Origin: Tachypleus tridentatus
Lineage: Eukaryota > Arthropoda > Merostomata > Xiphosura > Limulidae
Reading direction: 5' to 3'
Length of the DNA: 64,000 bases
Assembly: GCF_004210375.1 (NCBI RefSeq)
Contig: NC_134834.1
Span: 146,043,009 to 146,107,008 of the forward strand
Below are positions 60,045 through 64,000 of this stretch, piece by piece (the first letter of the stretch is position 1; the number at the start of each line of letters is the position of its first letter). The translations under genes and the position numbers were made by a program. The notes below the pieces were generated by a model. It worked only from the letters and a program-made list of their open reading frames with translations, was not told the origin of the DNA and searched no databases.

Positions 60045-61915
60045 CATCAAAAAAAGTTAGGTTCCTCTATTTTTAGAAGAATCAGTAAAACAAAAAGAAA
60101 AACAACAGTCACGTTCCTCTATTATTAGAAGAACCAGTAAAACAAAACAAAACGACAGGTTTCTCTACTGTTAGAAAAAGCAATAAAAATTGACTGTCAG
60201 GTCCTTCAGTCATTAGAACAACCACTAAAAGTAAAAAAACGAGAGTTAGGTGTCTCTACTATTAGAAGAAAGAGTAAAACATAAAAAAACGACAGTCAGT
60301 TTTTCCTATAATTGGAAGAAGCAGGGAAACATAAAAAATTGACAGTCAAGATCCTCTACTATTACCAAAACCAGTAAAATAAAAAAGACAGTCAGGTTCC
60401 TCTACTATTAGAAGAAACAGTAAAACACAAAATACGACAAGTTCTTCTACTGCAAAGAACCGCAAAACATAAAAAACAACAGTCAGGTCATTCTATCATT
60501 GAAAGAACAAGTAAAACATAAATAAACGACAGTCAGGTTCCTCTATTACTAGAAGAACCAGTGAACATAAAAATACGACAGTGAGGTTCTTCAATCATTT
60601 GAGAAACCAGGAAACAAAAACCGACAGTTGGTTCTTCTACTACTAAAAGAACCAGTAAAATATAAAAACGACAATTAGGTTCCTCTACTACAAGAAAAAC
60701 CAGTAAAACGTAAAATAAATGACTGTCAAGTTCCTCTACTATTACCAAAACCAGTAAAATAAAAAAGACAGTCAGGTTCCTCTACTATTAGAAGAAACAG
60801 TAAAACATAAAATAAAACAGGTTCACCTACTATTAGATGAACCTGTAAAACATAAAAACACAATTGTCAAGTCTCTCTATCAATAGAAGAATCAGTAAAA
60901 TATAAAAGCACAATTGTCAGGTCCCTCTATCAATAGAAGAATCAGTAAAACATAAAAACACAATCGTCAGGTCCTTTATTATTAGAAGAACCAGTAAAAC
61001 ATAAAAAACGAATCTTGTTCCACTACTGTTAAAAGAACAAGTAAAACATAAAAGTACAACAGCAGAACTACTAGAGTAACCGGTCAAACAAAAATAAATT
61101 ACAGGTATTTTTTCTACTACTAGAAGAACCAGTAAAGTACAGAATACAACAGTTATGTTCCTCTACCACTAGAAGAACCAGTAAAACACAAAATACAACA
61201 TGTTCTTCTACTATTAGAAGAGCCAATGAAACATAAAAAAGACCATTAGGTTCCTCTATGATTAGAAGAAGCAATAGAACATAAAAAAATGACAGGTTCC
61301 TCTAGTATTAGAAGAAACAGTAAAACAAAAAACGACAGGTTCTTGTACTATTAGAAGTATCAGTAAAATAAAAAAATGACAGTCAGGTTTCACTACTCTT
61401 AGAAGAAGCAGTAAAAGAAAGAAAACGGTTAGGTTCTTCTACTATTAGAAGAACCAGTGAAACACAAAAAAAACGACAGTTAAGTTCCCCTACTACTATA
61501 AAAACCAGTAAAACGTAAGAAACGACAGTTTGGTTCCACTACTATTAAAAGAACCAGTGAAATATAAGTACGACAGTGTTGTTCCACTACTATTAAAAGA
61601 ACCAGTAAAACATAAGTACGATATTTTGTTCCACTACTATTAGACGAACCAGTGAAACATAAGTAAGACACTTTTGTTCCACTACTATTAGAAGAACCAG
61701 TGAAACATAAGTACGACAGTTTTGTTTCACTACTATCAGAAGAACCAGTGAAACATAAGTACGACAGTTTTGTTCCACTACTATTAGAAGAACCAGTGAA
61801 ACTTAAGTACGACAGTGTAGTTTCACTACTATTAGAAGAACCAGTGAAACATAAGTACGACAGTTTTGTTTCACTACTATCAGAAGAACCAGTGAAACAT
61901 AAAGAACGACAGGAA
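60045..61915. repeat. 48-bp satellite array, right segment
   Basis: About 39 units. The core 'agaagaaccagtaaaacata' is followed by acgacagt and a tcc(t/a)ctactattag block. The last ten units (61480-61915) are highly alike and exactly 48 bases long (for example successive 'agaaccagtgaaacataagt'), while those to the left are diverged and of uneven length. The minus strand of the homogeneous end is open with a 16-residue period (CFTGSSNSSGTKLSYL), a by-product of the 48-base period. Confidence 0.92.
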
Positions 61916-62749
61916 TAAAAACAGTGGATGTCAAACATTAACGTAGCTCTACAGAACAAAAATAAACAAGATTTTCTTCTAAATGGACGAAATCGTGTAA
62001 TCCTTGTTGCATGTGTTAATAACATATCCTCTATTTTGTTTACGTATCGATTTGATTATTATTGTACTGATACGATATTTGATAAGATGCTTTTTTGTTT
62101 TATCATGTTTAGAATGTCAGGATTTATATTCACAGATTTCTCATTTTGATAGTTACTTAAATATTGTATCAAATTATTCGTTAAAACAGTGTATCAGTTA
62201 TTAACGTTGCATCATTTATTAATATATGCAACTTGAACTGTGGCATTTCCACCCGCAAAAAGAGAACGTAATGTCTGGAAATAACTTGAGAAAGTTGTAC
62301 ATTCTGTAAAGCATGAATGTGAGTTTTTGTAGGTTTGTACACGGGGAAACTGATTACCTTGATGTTTGTGTGAAAGTCAACATAACATTAATTGTTAGCA
62401 GGTGAAGTGTTATTTTGTATTTGTGTTAACGACGTCAGTTAGAAATAACACAAATACTTTGTAAATCCTACATGAAACTGTGGTTTTGAACATGCATGTA
62501 AAGTAAGTTACATTTCTAATGTAGAAGAAAGTTCAGTCCTCCAAAATTTATGGAACAAACAGTAAGTGTGGTTCTGTTTTATAATAGTGATTAATTATAT
62601 TTATTACGAAGCAAAATGATTTGCTACAGAATTTATTGAAAACAAAAAATATAACCCGTATGCTAGTTAATTCAATATTTTAAAACATTAAATATGATAA
62701 AATTCTTTTATGACAAACAATTGTCAGTTGTTTGTTTTGTTCAAGTAAT
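61916..62749. other. Unassigned AT-rich DNA
   Basis: No recognisable gene or repeat. Short open frames only. Confidence 0.5.
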
Positions 62750-62874
62750 TTTTTGTTTGTTTGAAGTTAAGCACATAGCAACACGAAGAGCTATTTGTGC
62801 TTTGTCCATATCGAAACCACATTCTAGCATTGAAAGTCCGCAGACATACCATTGGGCCACTGGGAGCCGTTGAA
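62750..62874 (-). mobile_element. SINE family B, diverged
   Basis: Minus-strand copy: tail 'gaagttaagcacatagcaac', 'gtgctttgtccatatcgaaa', and head 'cataccattgggccactggg'. A deletion has removed part of the B-box region. Confidence 0.78.
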
Positions 62875-62970
62875 ATGAATGTACGATAAAAAAAGATTTG
62901 CGTAACACTATTTTCTTTCAAACAAGTTTTCCTTACGATATTTATGATGTAATCACGTGTTGAGATTTCT

Positions 62971-63060
62971 TTGGTTTGTTTTGAATTTCGCGCAAAGCTA
63001 CACGAGGGCTATCTGCGCTAGCCGTTCTTAATTTAGCAGTGTAACACTAGAGGGAAGCAG
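62971..63060 (-). mobile_element. SINE family A, 5'-truncated tail half
   Basis: Tail 'ttgaatttcgcgcaaagcta' and 'gggctatctgcgctagccgt' through 'agtgtaacactagaggga', then the similarity stops. Head and most of the body are absent. Confidence 0.85.
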
Positions 63061-63937
63061 TACTTTTAGTATACTATCTCATGTCACTATTTCAAAAGTT
63101 AATGGAAAAACAACAAGCGCTTCACGCTTCTATATATAACATTTTCAAAAATAATCTTGTGAGATTTTTATACCTTATACTCATGTTCTATTTTTTACCG
63201 AAAAATAACTATATTATTAAATTTAGTGCTAACAGCCTAGTTGCTGAAACATGCAGGCACCTAATAAGAAACGCATTAGCATTTTTCATATCTCTTGAAT
63301 TTATTGAATGAATACCAGTATATTAGTACATTGATATAGCTTTACACAAACTAAGAAATACAAATAATGACACCCATAAATGAAAATGTAAGTCACAAAA
63401 TATACAACCAGAAATAGACCCCTTATATACATGGATATGCAATAAAGATTAAAGGTCATAATTATGAACTAAATACAGTGAGGGATCACACAATTTTCAT
63501 AGGGTAAATTCCTTCCAGAGGATTAGGTTTAATGGTTAAGCCTATTACTGGTAGTCTGGCCATACGTGTTCAGCCTGTTCCAAGAAAGATCGACAATGGT
63601 AGACGTATGAGTAGATAAGTAATTCATCATTTGTTCTTACACATCTTGTTCCATTGGGACATTGGCATCTGTTGGAAAATACCAGGAAAAAATACATTAC
63701 CCATAATATATTTTAAAGAAGTTAAGAAAACAGTTAATAATCTATTTTTATTCAGTAATCTTTGATAGGTTTATACTTTTTTCAGATAAAAGTTTATTTA
63801 ATCACTAAAACACTTTGTAAAACGGGACCGAATATCAGCCTTATTTATTTACCTTTAACACGAAGTGAACTTCAAAACATATGTGTGTCTTTTTTAGTAA
63901 TTAAAATTTTATAATACCTGAAAATATTGTACATTTA
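63061..63937. other. Unassigned AT-rich DNA
   Basis: The open frame 63081-63311 (76 codons) is AT-driven, with no recognised domain. 63510-63680 is less AT-rich but unassigned. Confidence 0.45.
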
Positions 63938-63990
63938 TTTGTTTGTTACTAGGCACAAAGCTACAAAATGGGCTATTCGTTCCACCTTTA
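63938..63990 (-). mobile_element. SINE family B tail fragment at the window edge
   Basis: 'tttgtttgttactaggcaca' and 'aagctacaaaatgggctatt' match the tail of a minus-strand family B SINE; 'cgttccacc' fits the following part. It may continue beyond the window. Confidence 0.5.
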
Positions 63991-64000
63991 TATCATTATG

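Noticed and set aside
54740-61915. A CRISPR-like array of regularly spaced repeats
   Set aside because: Whole 48-bp units, not short repeats with unique spacers, are repeated. The context is eukaryotic and no cas genes are present.
61480-62025. A minus-strand serine/threonine-rich repeat protein of 181 residues
   Set aside because: It coincides with the homogeneous end of the 48-bp satellite and disappears where units diverge.

Overview
The window looks like a piece of a large, AT-rich, repeat-laden invertebrate genome. The evidence is a spliced nuclear gene with a 5.7 kb intron, many tRNA-derived SINEs, relics of LINEs, hAT DNA transposons and a Polinton/Maverick, and several kilobases of tandem repeats. 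The two main SINE families resemble ones I associate with chelicerates, especially horseshoe crabs. That is recollection, not a search result, so the species stays open. There are no bacterial-type operons, CRISPR arrays or functional RNA genes.

The only clearly functional gene is a mitochondrial carrier of the SLC25A34/A35 type on the + strand. It has three coding exons (38123-38497, 44161-44379, 46251-46586), all joined in phase 0, giving a 309-residue protein. All three carrier signature motifs are present. A second, in-frame acceptor lies 66 bases upstream of exon 3.

Layout. 1-2.7 kb: unassigned, with a degenerate repeat. 2.7-7.2 kb: a satellite of about 150 copies of a 30-bp unit, which produces spurious open frames on both strands. 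7.5-7.9 kb: a 48-bp tandem repeat, followed by a minus-strand LINE reverse-transcriptase relic and a hAT-related relic (9.4-9.9 kb). 10-24 kb: mostly AT-rich DNA with SINEs and a 41-bp tandem repeat. 23.4-28.1 kb: fragments of several retroelements and many SINEs. 28.6-31.8 kb: a decayed Polinton/Maverick in the order PolB, two structural-type genes, integrase. It is interrupted by a SINE and followed by another LINE relic. 34-37 kb: an LTR-like repeat with a possible primer-binding site and an unidentified coding-like relic on the minus strand. 38-46.6 kb: the carrier gene. 47.7-49 kb: two CR1/L2-type LINE ends. 51.5-60 kb: three near-complete hAT elements, each with terminal inverted repeats and an 8-bp target duplication. 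Two of them sit inside a 48-bp satellite array (about 54.7-61.9 kb). 62-64 kb: SINE fragments.

The most notable signals are the composite B-A SINE at 14.06-14.43 kb flanked by one perfect 11-bp duplication, the 3' tail shared by otherwise different SINE families, the Polinton relic with recognisable gene order, and the hAT-in-satellite nesting. Apart from the carrier, everything coding-like is broken by stops or frameshifts. Nothing here looks like an intact new system.
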